Below are positions 1 through 8,515 of a DNA stretch of 64,000 nucleotides, one piece after another (positions within the stretch are counted from its first letter, which is position 1; every line of letters begins with the position of its first letter). The position numbers were made by a program, and so were the translations under genes. The stretch is from Mesorhizobium sp. M7A.F.Ca.US.006.01.1.1. Its GTDB lineage: Bacteria > Pseudomonadota > Alphaproteobacteria > Rhizobiales > Rhizobiaceae. The stretch lies in contig NZ_RZQL01000003.1 of assembly GCF_003997935.1 (NCBI RefSeq), forward strand, positions 32,337 to 96,336, written 5' to 3'. The notes beneath the pieces are model-generated. The model did no database searches, was not told where the DNA came from, and saw only the letters and a program-made list of their open reading frames with translations.

Positions 1-639
1 GATGCCGAGCAGGCGGTACGCGAGCTCGACGGCATCGTCTCCTTCTACAAGATCGGCTACCAGCTTGCCTTCGCCGGCGGGCTCGACTTCGCCAGGGAGC
101 TGGCCAGCGGCGGGACCAAGGTCTTCCTCGACATGAAGCTGCTCGACATCGACCACACGGTGGCCAAGGGCGTCGAGAACATCGTCAAGATGGGCATGAC
201 CATGCTGACCATCCACGCCTATCCCAAGGCAATGCAGGCCGCCGTAGAGGCGGCCAGAGGCAGCGACCTTTGCCTGCTTGCCGTCAGCGTGCTGACGTCG
301 ATGGACGAGCAGGACATGATCGACGTCGGTTACGAGTACGACCCGCATACGCTGGTGCTCAGGCGCTCGGAACAGGCGCTGCATGCCGGCATGGGCGGCA
401 TCGTCTGCTCAGCCGCGGAGGCCGAAGCGGTGCGCCGGATCGTGGGACCCGACATGGCGGTGGTGACGCCCGGCATCCGGCCCGCGGGCAGCGACCATGG
501 CGACCAGAAGCGCGTGGTGACGCCGGGCCAGGCGATCCGCAACGGCGCCAGCCACCTCGTCGTCGGCCGTCCGATCGTGGCGGCGGCCAACAAACGGGAA
601 GCGGCCGAAGCCATCCTCGACGAAATGCGCTCGGCCTGA
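1..639 (+). CDS. pyrF: Orotidine-5'-phosphate decarboxylase, 5' end outside window
   Basis: Decarboxylates OMP to UMP, the last step of de novo pyrimidine synthesis, in the cytoplasm. The reading frame is open from base 1, so the N-terminus lies before the window; about 212 residues are visible. The catalytic D-x-K-x-x-D signature is seen as FLDMKLLDI near visible residue 43. The C-terminal phosphate-binding part appears as VTPGIRP, then VVGRPI near the end. The DUF1330 gene starts 33 bases downstream and may be co-transcribed. Family assignment is firm; only the true start is unknown. Confidence 0.95.
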   Translation, partial: DAEQAVRELDGIVSFYKIGYQLAFAGGLDFARELASGGTKVFLDMKLLDIDHTVAKGVENIVKMGMTMLTIHAYPKAMQAAVEAARGSDLCLLAVSVLTSMDEQDMIDVGYEYDPHTLVLRRSEQALHAGMGGIVCSAAEAEAVRRIVGPDMAVVTPGIRPAGSDHGDQKRVVTPGQAIRNGASHLVVGRPIVAAANKREAAEAILDEMRSA

Positions 640-671
640 GATTTCCAGGAACAAGTTCGGAGACCAAGAAA

Positions 672-959
672 ATGCCCAAGGGATACTGGATCGCCCGTGT
701 CGATGTGCGCGACGCGGAAGGCTACAAGGACTACGTCGCCGCCGCCAAGCCTGCCTTCGAGCGCTTCGGCGCGAAATTCCTGGCGCGCGGCGGCGAGCAT
801 GAAAAGGCCGAAGGACCCGGCCGGGCACGCAATGTCATCATCGAGTTCGAATCGCTCGCCGCCGCGCATGATTGCTACCATTCGCCGGAATACCAGCGCG
901 CCGCCGCCATCCGTCAGAAGGTCGCCGACGGCGAGATCGTTCTGGTCGAGGGCGCCTGA
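672..959 (+). CDS. DUF1330 family protein
   Basis: A 95-residue protein starting MPKGYWIARVDV. It has the usual length and layout of DUF1330, a dimeric alpha/beta-barrel (ferredoxin-like) family. Visible family features are the YxxYVAAAKPAFERFGAKFLARGG stretch in pieces (YKDYVAAAKPAFERFGAKFL) and the late SPEYQ motif. Biochemical function is unknown; many members sit beside metabolic genes. It follows pyrF by 33 bases on the same strand, so it is probably the second gene of that transcript. The ATG at 672 is chosen because the homologous part begins there. Confidence 0.88.
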   Translation: MPKGYWIARVDVRDAEGYKDYVAAAKPAFERFGAKFLARGGEHEKAEGPGRARNVIIEFESLAAAHDCYHSPEYQRAAAIRQKVADGEIVLVEGA

Positions 960-1166
960 GGTCCTTGCGAGCATAGTTCCGAAGAAGTCATTCCGGTTTT
1001 CGCCGGAGATCACGTTCAAAATCGGATAAAGCCTGGCGGCGTTTGAAGCCCCGCAGGCTCATTTTGCATATCTTTGCTCCGCGAATTCACGGTGATCTGC
1101 CTAGCGCAGTTGCCGGGTGCGAAGCCGTGCCGACGAGCGGTCATTCAACGCGGGTCGGATGGCCGG

Positions 1167-1196
1167 TTGACATGCAGGTATTTACCTGCATATTGT
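1167..1196 (+). promoter_or_regulatory. arsR-operon promoter with overlapping palindromic operator
   Basis: A TTGACA box at 1167-1172 and a TATTGT box at 1191-1196 are 18 bases apart. The spacer is filled by a perfect inverted repeat with arms ATGCAGGTA (1172-1180) and TACCTGCAT (1183-1191). The ArsR gene starts 23 bases further on. This is the classic layout of an autorepressed ArsR promoter, where the dimer blocks polymerase. Repression and the inducing signal are inferred. Confidence 0.8.
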
Positions 1197-1218
1197 GCCT
1201 TACAACAGAGTGAGGCAG

Positions 1219-1539
1219 ATGGACGCCGACAAGGTTTTCAAGGCGCTGGGCGACCCGACACGCAGAAGGCTGCTTGACCTTCTGTGCGAGCAGAACGGGC
1301 AGACACTCGGTCAGCTTTGCGAAAACCTGGACATGGCCAGGCAATCCGCCACCCAGCACCTCGACCTGCTGGAGGCGGCCAATCTGGTGAGCACAGTCAA
1401 GCGCGGCCGCGAAAAGCTGCATTTCATCAATCCCGTGCCGCTGCACGAAGTCTACGAGCGCTGGGTACGGAAATTCGAACGGCAGCGGCTCAGCCTGCTG
1501 CACGACCTGAAGCAAGAACTCGAAGGAGAAGAGCAATGA
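1219..1539 (+). CDS. ArsR-family winged-helix repressor
   Basis: A 106-residue metalloregulator-type winged helix protein, starting MDADKVFKALGDPTRRRLL. The helix-turn-helix is LGQLCENLDMARQSATQHL, followed by the wing (VSTVKRGREKLHFINP). The metal-binding ELCVCDL motif of classical ArsR is absent, so it belongs to the subgroup that pairs with SRPBCC/AHSA1 proteins rather than to arsenic sensors. The ATG at 1219 is preferred over the upstream GTG at 1195 because it follows GTGAGG and clears the -10 box. The stop overlaps the next ATG (ATGA), so the SRPBCC gene is translationally coupled. Likely autorepressed through the palindrome at 1172-1191. Confidence 0.9.
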   Translation: MDADKVFKALGDPTRRRLLDLLCEQNGQTLGQLCENLDMARQSATQHLDLLEAANLVSTVKRGREKLHFINPVPLHEVYERWVRKFERQRLSLLHDLKQELEGEEQ

Positions 1540-2018
1540 CCAGGGAAACGACCAGCTTTGTCTACGTGACCTATATCCGCTCGACGCCGCAGAAGGTGTT
1601 CGAGGCCATAGTCAAGCCCGATGTCGCAAAACGCTACTGGGGCCACGAGAACGTCTCGGAATGGACGCCGGGCTCGAAATGGGAGCATATCCGCGCCAAT
1701 GATGAACGGACCGTAGAACTCGTCGGCAAGGTCGTCGAGATTTCGCCGCCGACCCGCCTCGTCATCACCTGGGCGAACGCTTCGCAGGCGCACGATCCGT
1801 CGAAAACCAGCCGGGTGACGTTCGCCATCGAGGAATACGACACCATGGTGCGGCTGACCGTCAGCCATGACGAGCTCGAAGCCGGCAGCGGCATGGCGAA
1901 AGGCGTCAGCCAGGGCTGGCCGGCGGTGCTGTCGAGCATGAAATCCTTCCTTGAAACCGGCAGCGGCATCGACATTTTCGCCAAGCCGAAATCAGCCCTG
2001 ATCGCCGCGGGAGAATAA
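1536..2018 (+). CDS. SRPBCC / AHSA1-type domain protein
   Basis: A 160-residue START-like (SRPBCC, activator of Hsp90 ATPase 1 type) protein. Seen at the N-terminus: YIRSTPQKVFEAIVKPDVAK followed by YWGH, the usual first strand and helix of the helix-grip fold. The C-terminal helix is GWPAVLSSMKSFLETG. These proteins have a hydrophobic cavity for small ligands; the substrate here is unknown. It overlaps arsR by four bases and lies three bases before the GFA gene, forming a three-gene operon. ArsR-AHSA1 pairs are very common in rhizobia and are usually stress or xenobiotic responsive, which is inference here. Confidence 0.9.
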   Translation: MTRETTSFVYVTYIRSTPQKVFEAIVKPDVAKRYWGHENVSEWTPGSKWEHIRANDERTVELVGKVVEISPPTRLVITWANASQAHDPSKTSRVTFAIEEYDTMVRLTVSHDELEAGSGMAKGVSQGWPAVLSSMKSFLETGSGIDIFAKPKSALIAAGE

Positions 2019-2020
2019 CG

Positions 2021-2437
2021 ATGACCAAGCGCTATACCGGCGGCTGCGCATGCGGCGCGATCCGCTATGAAACCAATGACGAGCCGATCTTTCAGAACCA
2101 CTGCCAGTGCAGTGATTGCCAGAAGCGCTCAGGCACCGGCCACGGATCCTACCTGACCTTCGGCCAGCGCACCGATATGGCCATTACCGGGGAGGTGAGC
2201 ACCTGGCGCGTGGCGGGCGCCAGCGGCAATGAAAAAATCCACACCTTCTGTCCAACCTGCGGAACGCCGGTCTTTCTGATATCCGTCGCCATGCCGGAAT
2301 TTATAGCGGTCCACGCGGCCAGCCTCGACGATCCGGAACAGTTCAGCCCGCAGATGGTGACCTACACGAGCCACGGCCATGCTTGGGACAAGATGGATCC
2401 GTCCTTGCAAGCGGTCGAGCGAATGCCTGGCGGGTAG
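2021..2437 (+). CDS. GFA family (glutathione-dependent formaldehyde-activating-like) zinc protein
   Basis: A 138-residue member of the CENP-V/GFA superfamily. Zinc ligands are visible as GGCACGAIRY (first CxC), HCQCSDCQKRSG (CxxC region) and FCPTCGTPVF (final CxxC). Length matches the family (120-150 residues). Gfa was described as binding the formaldehyde-glutathione adduct, but most family members have no proven reaction, so the substrate is left open. Third gene of the ArsR-controlled operon, starting two bases after the SRPBCC stop. Confidence 0.9.
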   Translation: MTKRYTGGCACGAIRYETNDEPIFQNHCQCSDCQKRSGTGHGSYLTFGQRTDMAITGEVSTWRVAGASGNEKIHTFCPTCGTPVFLISVAMPEFIAVHAASLDDPEQFSPQMVTYTSHGHAWDKMDPSLQAVERMPGG

Positions 2438-2463
2438 CGTCTGCTGGTTATAACCCGCCGACA

Positions 2464-3750
2464 CTATTCGTGAGTTAGCGGGGCCGCCCCGTGGCGTGTC
2501 GAGTGCTCTTCGCCGGCGAGCGCTTCCGCCTGGTGGCGGTGCCCGAGCATTTCGTAGCCAACGACGGTAACTGCTGGCGCCAGCATCAAGATGATCAGGC
2601 AGATCGCCATGTCGACGCCCGCAAGCGCTGCAAGAATGGCAAGCGCCACGACCGCTGCGGTCGCGACCAGCAGCCAGATGTGGAACGGGTCGAAGCGCTG
2701 AACAAGATAGGTGTAGAGCGCATAGATCGCCGCCAGAAACACAGCGACGGGAACAGCTGTCGCGAGCAGTGTCGCAAGTGGCCCGATATGCGCCTTGTGC
2801 TCAATGAAATAGGCCGCGACATGCAGCCCGGCACCGGTGGCGACGATTGCCGCGACGATCACCATTTGCCCGTAGCCCCAAACGAATGCGCGATTTCGGT
2901 GGGCATGAAGGATCGGCGCTGACGGCAGCATATAGTAGACCCACCACATGCCGAAGGTGAGCCCGGTGCCGGCGATGCAGACCAGCGCCGCATCCATGGT
3001 CCAGCCCTGCTCCTCGACCACGGCGGACAAGGTGGCGAGGGTGCCGACGACCCCCTCACCCAAAGCGATGATGGCAAACAGGCTGTAGCGCTCGGCCATG
3101 TGGTGCGCATGCCAGGGCGTGCCGCCATCCCTGCTTTCGGCGATCACCGGCCCGGCCATTTCGATCAGCCCGAGAATGGCAGCGAGGATGATGCTGGTGC
3201 CGACCGGGAAATCGACGACGATCTGCACCACCCAGCCGATCTGGGCGACCGCGATTGCCGCGGCGTAGGTCAGGCAGGCACGACGCCGGACAGGGTCCTG
3301 ACGGGCAGCACGCAGCCACTGGAAGATCATCGCCGCCCGCATGATGACATAGCCCAGCACCATCACCGAATTGTTGAGGTGCTCGCCGTGCTCGATGGAG
3401 GCGAACATGCGTGGCAGGCCGATCGCCAGCACCAGCACGCCGATCATCTGCACCATGGTGACGAGCCGGAAAATCCAATCGTCGGTGTCATAGGCGGAAG
3501 AAAACCAGGAGAAATTGATCCACGCCCAGCAAATGGCGAAGCTGGCGAAAGCGAAACCAAGCAGGGCCGCCGAATAATGGCCTTCGGCCAGCGCATGGGC
3601 GAGTTGCGACGAGGCAAAGCTGAACGCCGTCACGAAGGTCAGGTCGAACAGAAGCTCGAGTGGCGTCGCGACGCGATGCACCTCATGCGGATCGCGCCCG
3701 GCCATGCGCCTGACATGATGGTGGAGGGGTTCGACGGGCGTTGTGTTCAT
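2464..3750 (-). CDS. Low temperature requirement protein A (LtrA) family membrane protein
   Basis: A 428-residue polytopic inner-membrane protein. It carries the LtrA opening signature VATPLELLFDLTFVTAFSFA near residue 27 and roughly ten to twelve hydrophobic segments. A mid-protein acidic/aromatic stretch (LFAIIALGEGVVGTLATLS) is also typical. LtrA was found in Listeria as needed for growth at low temperature; its transport or signalling role is unresolved. It is convergent with the GFA gene and separated by 26 bases, so it is a separate transcript. Confidence 0.9.
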   Translation of the reverse strand: MNTTPVEPLHHHVRRMAGRDPHEVHRVATPLELLFDLTFVTAFSFASSQLAHALAEGHYSAALLGFAFASFAICWAWINFSWFSSAYDTDDWIFRLVTMVQMIGVLVLAIGLPRMFASIEHGEHLNNSVMVLGYVIMRAAMIFQWLRAARQDPVRRRACLTYAAAIAVAQIGWVVQIVVDFPVGTSIILAAILGLIEMAGPVIAESRDGGTPWHAHHMAERYSLFAIIALGEGVVGTLATLSAVVEEQGWTMDAALVCIAGTGLTFGMWWVYYMLPSAPILHAHRNRAFVWGYGQMVIVAAIVATGAGLHVAAYFIEHKAHIGPLATLLATAVPVAVFLAAIYALYTYLVQRFDPFHIWLLVATAAVVALAILAALAGVDMAICLIILMLAPAVTVVGYEMLGHRHQAEALAGEEHSTRHGAAPLTHE

Positions 3751-3817
3751 CGCGCGGCCTTCTCTAGGAGTCGTTGGCCGACACTAGAGGCAGGGCGAAA
3801 GCCGTCAAGGCGCGCAG

Positions 3818-4885
3818 CTATCGGTCGACGCCGATCAGCCGGCTGGCGGCGGTCTCGGCCATGGCGTCGGCCAGTTCGAGGCCCCATTGCTGGCGGCAAT
3901 AGGCGCGAAAATCGAAGCAGGGCAGGCCGGGGCAGACCTCGAACTCGATGAGGTGGACGGTGTCGTCGGCCTCAACCCTGAGATCGATGGAAAACACATC
4001 GCGCAGGCCGAGCCCGCTCATCAGCCGCCCGGCGATCGCACGTATCGTGGCGTCGGCGGTCGGCTGGCTATCGGCGACCGCGACAAGTTCCGGTTCGGCG
4101 TAATGTCCCGCCGCTTTCGCCGCCTCGCCGGTGTCGCCGTAGAGCGCCAGGCTGTCGGCCATGGTCTGGAAATCGGCGCCTGAATCGACAAAGGCCACGC
4201 CAAGCGCTTCGACCCCGGCACCTTGCATCAGGCCGAGGAAACTGGCGCGCACGTTGCGGCCGGCGACATAGGGCTGGATGACGACATCGTCGCGATAGGC
4301 CGAAAAGACGCGCCGGCTAAGCTCCAGTGCATGGCCGAGCTCGGCCACACGCGAATCCGGCCAGATGCCGATCTTGGCGCCAAGCCGGTTGGGCTTGACG
4401 AACCAGCCGGCGCGCGAGGCCGGCGGCTCGACCAGCCATCGGCCGTCACGCGCGAGCCCAGCCTGTGGCACCGGCAGGCCGAGCGCGCCGAGCACGGCGC
4501 CGGAGCGGAACTTGTCCTGGCAGAGCGCGAACAGCGCATCGTCGGCGCCGATTGTCTTGAAACCGCCCAGTCGCGCCAAAGCGGGCGCCGCCCCGCCCCG
4601 GAAATAGGCAATGCCGTCGGTCAGCGTCCAGACCAGCGTTGTGCTGGGGTGCTCGCCGGCGAGCACGCTCGCGGCGTCATCCAGCGCCACCGGCGTGAAC
4701 GACAGGCCGCGTGCCTGGCAGGCGCGGTCAAGCGCCTCGAATTCAGGAGCGAGATCGGTCGACTGCGCCAGATAGGACGCGATTTCGGCGGCGCGCTGCG
4801 GCGCATGACCGTCGGCGACCAGACGGTCGAAACAAGCCTTCTCCAGCTCATGGACAAGGATCAGTCTTCGTTTTGTGCTCGTCAT
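3818..4885 (-). CDS. ATP-grasp-like protein of unknown substrate
   Basis: A 355-residue protein starting MTSTKRRLILVHELEKACF. The middle and C-terminal parts follow an ATP-grasp fold: a nucleotide-binding lysine region (AGWFVKPNRLGAKIGIWPDS), and late acidic metal-binding strands VFSIDLRVEADD and VHLIEFEVCPGLPCFDF, which resemble the D-Ala-D-Ala ligase and RimK ends (D...E.N, with N replaced here by C). The substrate cannot be told. It stands alone between ltrA and the sugar operon. Other carboxylate-amine ligases remain possible. Confidence 0.7.
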   Translation of the reverse strand: MTSTKRRLILVHELEKACFDRLVADGHAPQRAAEIASYLAQSTDLAPEFEALDRACQARGLSFTPVALDDAASVLAGEHPSTTLVWTLTDGIAYFRGGAAPALARLGGFKTIGADDALFALCQDKFRSGAVLGALGLPVPQAGLARDGRWLVEPPASRAGWFVKPNRLGAKIGIWPDSRVAELGHALELSRRVFSAYRDDVVIQPYVAGRNVRASFLGLMQGAGVEALGVAFVDSGADFQTMADSLALYGDTGEAAKAAGHYAEPELVAVADSQPTADATIRAIAGRLMSGLGLRDVFSIDLRVEADDTVHLIEFEVCPGLPCFDFRAYCRQQWGLELADAMAETAASRLIGVDR

Positions 4886-5015
4886 GGCTTCAACGGTTTC
4901 CGGCGGCGGGGGCCACCTACCATCGCACGGCCGATACTATCGGCTCTCGCGAAACCGACATGGCGCGGGCGCCTGCGTGACAGCACCGGCATGGAGCCGG
5001 GAAGGCCGGCCTTGC

Positions 5016-5897
5016 TCAGGCGATCAGCACGCGCGGCTCGAAGCGGCCATTGACGGGAATATCGAGCAGAAAGGTCATGCCGCCCTGCAGATCCAGCAGA
5101 CGCTGCTTCTCATCCTTGCCCGACCACGCGGAGGTAACCGCCAGCCGATCGGCCTTGGCGCCGACAAAGGCCGGGCAGGACGGTTGCGTCACCGGCATGG
5201 CAACCGTGCGGACGAGCTTGCCGTCGGGACCATAGGCTTCGATGACGCTGCCGCCCCAGACGGCATTCCACAGGATGCCGTCGCGGTCGAGCACAGACCC
5301 GTCGATATAGCCCTTGGCCGAGCGGTGGTCGACGAACAGCTTCGGCTCACCGGCAGGCAGACCGGTCGCCGGGTCGCAGGCGACGCGCATCAGCAGCCCG
5401 GTCGAGGTGTCGGTGTAGTAGGCGATCGTGCCATCCTCGGTAAAACAGATCGAATTGGAGACGGTGATGTCCGAAAACAGGCGGCGCAGTTCGCCCTTGA
5501 AAAACCAGTAGATCGAACCCGCGCCTTTTTCCTCGCCTTTGCCCATCGTGCCTATCCACAAGGCGCCGCAGGGATGGACCCGGGAATCGTTGGAGCGCGT
5601 GACCGGATTGTCGGCCTCGACAGGCGTGTGCAGCGTCAGTTTGCCGGTCGCGACGTCGCGCACATAAAGGCCGGTCTCGGCGGCGATCAGCTGGCGCTTG
5701 TCGTCGATGACGGCGATGGCGCTCGCCATTTGACCAAGCTCATGGACGGTGGTCGCGCCGCCGGACAGCCGCTTTTCCAGAAGCTGGCTGTTGACGATGT
5801 CGAACCAGTAGAGCGTATCGGTGGCGGGATCGTAGCTCGGCCCCTCGCCGAGCTGGCAGACGTGATCGGAAAAAACCGAAACGATCGCTTCGCTCAT
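5016..5897 (-). CDS. SMP-30/gluconolactonase family sugar lactonase
   Basis: A 293-residue six-bladed beta-propeller of the SMP-30/regucalcin type. Metal ligands expected for the family are visible: the N-terminal E in CQLGEGPSYD, N in SNDSRVHPCGALWIGTM, N in SNSICFTEDG and D in YIDGSVLDRDG. It probably hydrolyses an aldonolactone, here most likely galactonolactone given the neighbours. The start at 5897 is four bases after GGAGAGG; the adjacent ATG at 5900 is too close to that site. The start overlaps the stop of dgoA, so it is the last gene of the four-gene operon. Confidence 0.9.
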   Translation of the reverse strand: MSEAIVSVFSDHVCQLGEGPSYDPATDTLYWFDIVNSQLLEKRLSGGATTVHELGQMASAIAVIDDKRQLIAAETGLYVRDVATGKLTLHTPVEADNPVTRSNDSRVHPCGALWIGTMGKGEEKGAGSIYWFFKGELRRLFSDITVSNSICFTEDGTIAYYTDTSTGLLMRVACDPATGLPAGEPKLFVDHRSAKGYIDGSVLDRDGILWNAVWGGSVIEAYGPDGKLVRTVAMPVTQPSCPAFVGAKADRLAVTSAWSGKDEKQRLLDLQGGMTFLLDIPVNGRFEPRVLIA

Positions 5898-6535
5898 CAT
5901 GCCTCTCCGAACACCACATCCCAGGCCGCGACGGCAGCTTGCGCACGCGCGGACACCTCGTCGACGCTCATGCCAGGCTTGAACAGGCTGGATCCCAATC
6001 CAAAGGCGGTCACGCCGGCCGCCTTGTAGCCGGCAAAATCTTTTTCGGAGACGCCACCGACGGCGCCGACCAGCGTTTGCGCCGGCAACACGGCGCGCAT
6101 CGCGGAAATGCCGCCAGCACCGAGCACGCTCGCCGGGAAGAATTTCAGCGCCGAGGCGCCGAGCTTGATCGCCAGGAAGGCTTCGGTCGGCGTGAACACG
6201 CCGGGCATCGTCACCATGCCGTAGTGCATGGCGCGCGCCATCACCTCGGCATCGATATTGGGACTGACCAGCAGCCGCCCGCCGGCCTGGTGCAAGCCAT
6301 CGACATCGGCCGGCGTCAGCACCGTGCCGGCGCCGACCAGCGCCGTTTTCGGCAGCACTTGGACGATGCGGGCGATCGACGAGAACGGTTGCGGTGAGTT
6401 CAGCGGCACTTCGATCGCCTCGATGCCAGCGTCGAACAGCGCCTGGCCCATGGCCATCGCCTCGGTGGGCTTGAGCCCGCGAAGGATGGCAACCAGGCCG
6501 CGCTTGAGTTTTGGAAACGGTGCGGTCTGGCTCAT
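5897..6535 (-). CDS. dgoA: 2-dehydro-3-deoxy-6-phosphogalactonate aldolase
   Basis: Cleaves 2-keto-3-deoxy-6-phosphogalactonate to pyruvate and glyceraldehyde 3-phosphate. This 212-residue class I aldolase of the KDPG/KDPGal family shows GLVAILRGL at the start, the catalytic glutamate in IEAIEVPLNSP, ALVGAGTVL, SPNIDAEV and the Schiff-base lysine in ASALKFFPAS. The IEVPLNSP form is the galactose-type variant, and the adjacent dgoK supports this over KDPG aldolase. It overlaps dgoK (ATGA) and the lactonase. Confidence 0.92.
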   Translation of the reverse strand: MSQTAPFPKLKRGLVAILRGLKPTEAMAMGQALFDAGIEAIEVPLNSPQPFSSIARIVQVLPKTALVGAGTVLTPADVDGLHQAGGRLLVSPNIDAEVMARAMHYGMVTMPGVFTPTEAFLAIKLGASALKFFPASVLGAGGISAMRAVLPAQTLVGAVGGVSEKDFAGYKAAGVTAFGLGSSLFKPGMSVDEVSARAQAAVAAWDVVFGEA

Positions 6536-7485
6536 CGGGTAACTCCAATTCTGGCGATCATGCCATTCTCACGCGCCGCCTCGACGAGACCGGCACGCAC
6601 TGCCTCGTCGGCGTCGACGGCCCGGACCTTAAGCCCGGCAAGACCAAGTGCGGCCTGGTAGAGCGCGGCCAGCGCGCCGGACGCAATCAGCACCACGGGT
6701 TCCGCGCCGGCGCCGTGACGGCGGCTGGCGGAGGCGATCTCGCCGCCGATCAGAAGGCCGGACAGGCAGGCTGCGGCATCGTCGGCTTTCAGATCCTGCA
6801 GCAGGCCGGCGGCGCGGATGGAAAACAGCCGCGAGGTGACATCGCCGCCTTCGCCAAGCGCCGTTTCGCACCAGCGGCGGAAGAACGGATTGTCCGATGT
6901 GACCGGCTTGGGGTGCTCGCCGAGCGAATGACGCAGGATCGAATGCGCGGCAAGCACGGAAAACAGCTCACCGGTCGGCCAGGTGCCGAAGCCGGCAACC
7001 GCGCCATCCTCGACCAGCACCCATTTCGAATGGGTGCCGGGCATGCAGACCAGCTGACGCCCCTTGGCCGGCAGGCCGGCGCCGGCAAGCTGCGTTTCCT
7101 CGCCGCGCATGACGTCGGGCGCATCGGCCAGCCGCTGGGCAAGGCCCGGAACGATGCGGATGTCGCGGCTCTGGCCGGGAACGCTGGCGGCACCCGCAAG
7201 GATGGCGCTAAGCGGCGCCGGCACCGTGACATAGGGCGCTTCTAGCCAGCCCTGGCGGGATCCGGCCATGCCGCAGATGATGACGGGCAGCGCCGCTGGT
7301 GCTCCCATCGCCGCCAGATGCCCTTCGAGGATGGTCGAAAAGCCCTTCTGCTGGGCGGTGATCAGGCCATCATCGCCACGGCGTTCGGCAACCACCTTGC
7401 CTTGCCCATCGATCAGCCAGGCCCGCATGCGGGTCGTGCCCCAGTCGACGGCGGCGACCGCCGGTGCGTTGCCGGCTGGGTTCAC
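6532..7485 (-). CDS. dgoK: 2-dehydro-3-deoxygalactonokinase
   Basis: Phosphorylates 2-keto-3-deoxygalactonate before aldol cleavage. The 317-residue protein has the ASKHA-like kinase opening AAVDWGTTRMRAWLID, then PVIICGMAGSRQGW, CMPGTHSKWV and the late VVLIASGALAALYQAAL. The start is GTG at 7485, in a GTGA overlap with the upstream SDR stop; the frame extends further upstream but that part is not family-like. It overlaps dgoA by four bases, so all four genes are coupled. Confidence 0.93.
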   Translation of the reverse strand: MNPAGNAPAVAAVDWGTTRMRAWLIDGQGKVVAERRGDDGLITAQQKGFSTILEGHLAAMGAPAALPVIICGMAGSRQGWLEAPYVTVPAPLSAILAGAASVPGQSRDIRIVPGLAQRLADAPDVMRGEETQLAGAGLPAKGRQLVCMPGTHSKWVLVEDGAVAGFGTWPTGELFSVLAAHSILRHSLGEHPKPVTSDNPFFRRWCETALGEGGDVTSRLFSIRAAGLLQDLKADDAAACLSGLLIGGEIASASRRHGAGAEPVVLIASGALAALYQAALGLAGLKVRAVDADEAVRAGLVEAARENGMIARIGVTR

Positions 7486-8249
7486 AGGAAACCTCCATCG
7501 ACGATCAGCATCTGCGCTGTCAGCATGCGCGAGGCGTCCGAGGCGAGGAACAGCACGGTGCCGACGATGTCGTCGGGCTGCATCACCTGCTTGATGCACT
7601 GCTTGGCGACATGGGCGGCAAGCGCCTGTTCGGTCACCCAGAGCTCCTTCTGCCGCTCGGTGATCACCCAGCCAGGCGCAATGGCGTTGACGCGGATGCC
7701 ATCGACGCCGAGCTTGCCGGCCAGCCCCTTGGTAAGACCGAGGATACCGGCCTTGGCGGCCGTGTAGGACGGCATGTCGGGGTGGTTGATCAGATAGGAT
7801 GTCGAGGTGAAGTTGATGATCGAGCCGCCGCCGGCCCGCTTCATGCCCGGCGCCACCGCTTGCGCGGTGAAGAAATGCGGCCGCAGATTGATCGCCTGGT
7901 TGTTGTCCCAGAACTCGACCGTCACGTCCTCGACGGCGTGGCGTTCATCCCAGGCGGCATTGTTGACCAGCACGGTGACATCGCCATGCGCCTCGACGGC
8001 TTTCGCGGCGGACGCACGCAGAGCCTCGACGTCGCGCAAATCGGTCTTGAGATAGAGCGGCCTCTTGCCGAACTCTTTCTCGATGCGGTCGGCAAGGGCC
8101 GTGCTCGGGCCGTCGGCGATGTCGATGAAGGCGACATTGGCGCCCTGGCGCACAAAACCCTCGGTCAGTGAAGCACCTATTCCGGAGCCGCCGCCGGTGA
8201 TCAGCACCGAGGCTCCTTCGAGGTCGGCAAAATGCGCCGATGGCATCAT
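7482..8249 (-). CDS. SDR-family sugar dehydrogenase, probable first step of galactose catabolism
   Basis: A 255-residue classical short-chain dehydrogenase. Visible: TGGGSGIG nucleotide loop, LVNNAAWDE, catalytic serine in NFTSTSYLI, YTAAKAG (YxxxK) and the C-terminal IVDGGFL. The ATG at 8249 is chosen because GGGAG lies nine bases before it; an ATG at 8270 precedes that ribosome site. As first gene of an operon with dgoK, dgoA and a lactonase it most plausibly oxidises galactose (or a related aldose) to the lactone. That substrate is inferred from context only. Confidence 0.88.
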   Translation of the reverse strand: MMPSAHFADLEGASVLITGGGSGIGASLTEGFVRQGANVAFIDIADGPSTALADRIEKEFGKRPLYLKTDLRDVEALRASAAKAVEAHGDVTVLVNNAAWDERHAVEDVTVEFWDNNQAINLRPHFFTAQAVAPGMKRAGGGSIINFTSTSYLINHPDMPSYTAAKAGILGLTKGLAGKLGVDGIRVNAIAPGWVITERQKELWVTEQALAAHVAKQCIKQVMQPDDIVGTVLFLASDASRMLTAQMLIVDGGFL

Positions 8250-8264
8250 CGTTGTTGTCTCCCA

Positions 8265-8312
8265 GCGCATGACCCCGAAAATCGGATCGATTTTCGGAAA
8301 GGGATCATGCGC
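8265..8312. repeat. Rhizobial intergenic palindrome
   Basis: A 48-base imperfect palindrome with outer arms GCGCATGA and TCATGCGC and inner arms CCGAAAATC and GATTTTCGG. Many rhizobial chromosomes carry such elements between genes. It sits just upstream of the SDR start and may form part of its 5' leader. Confidence 0.75.
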
Positions 8313-8324
8313 AAATGTTAAATG

Positions 8325-8368
8325 CTACAGCGTCCTTTGCGCGTCTTGGAAGACGCGCGGCGCTGTAG
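8325..8368. repeat. Rhizobial intergenic palindrome, second unit
   Basis: An inverted repeat with outer arms CTACAGCG and CGCTGTAG and an inner hairpin GCGCGTCTT / AAGACGCGC with a two-base loop. It lies 12 bases from the first palindrome, so the two form a composite repeat. From here to 8515 I see nothing else. Confidence 0.75.
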
Positions 8369-8515
8369 CGTGGCCGGCGCGCATCCTAGCCACGCAAGGC
8401 GCGTGGGCAAGGGCGAAAGACCGGATTTCTGGGCTTATGTCAGACAAAACGACAATGCGCCGCACCGGATGCGCATGGCGGCACCGTCGGGATTACGGAC
8501 TACGGGGATCGCCGG

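Noticed and set aside
4875..6029. 384-codon open frame on the plus strand
   Set aside because: Mirror frame of the SMP-30 gene.
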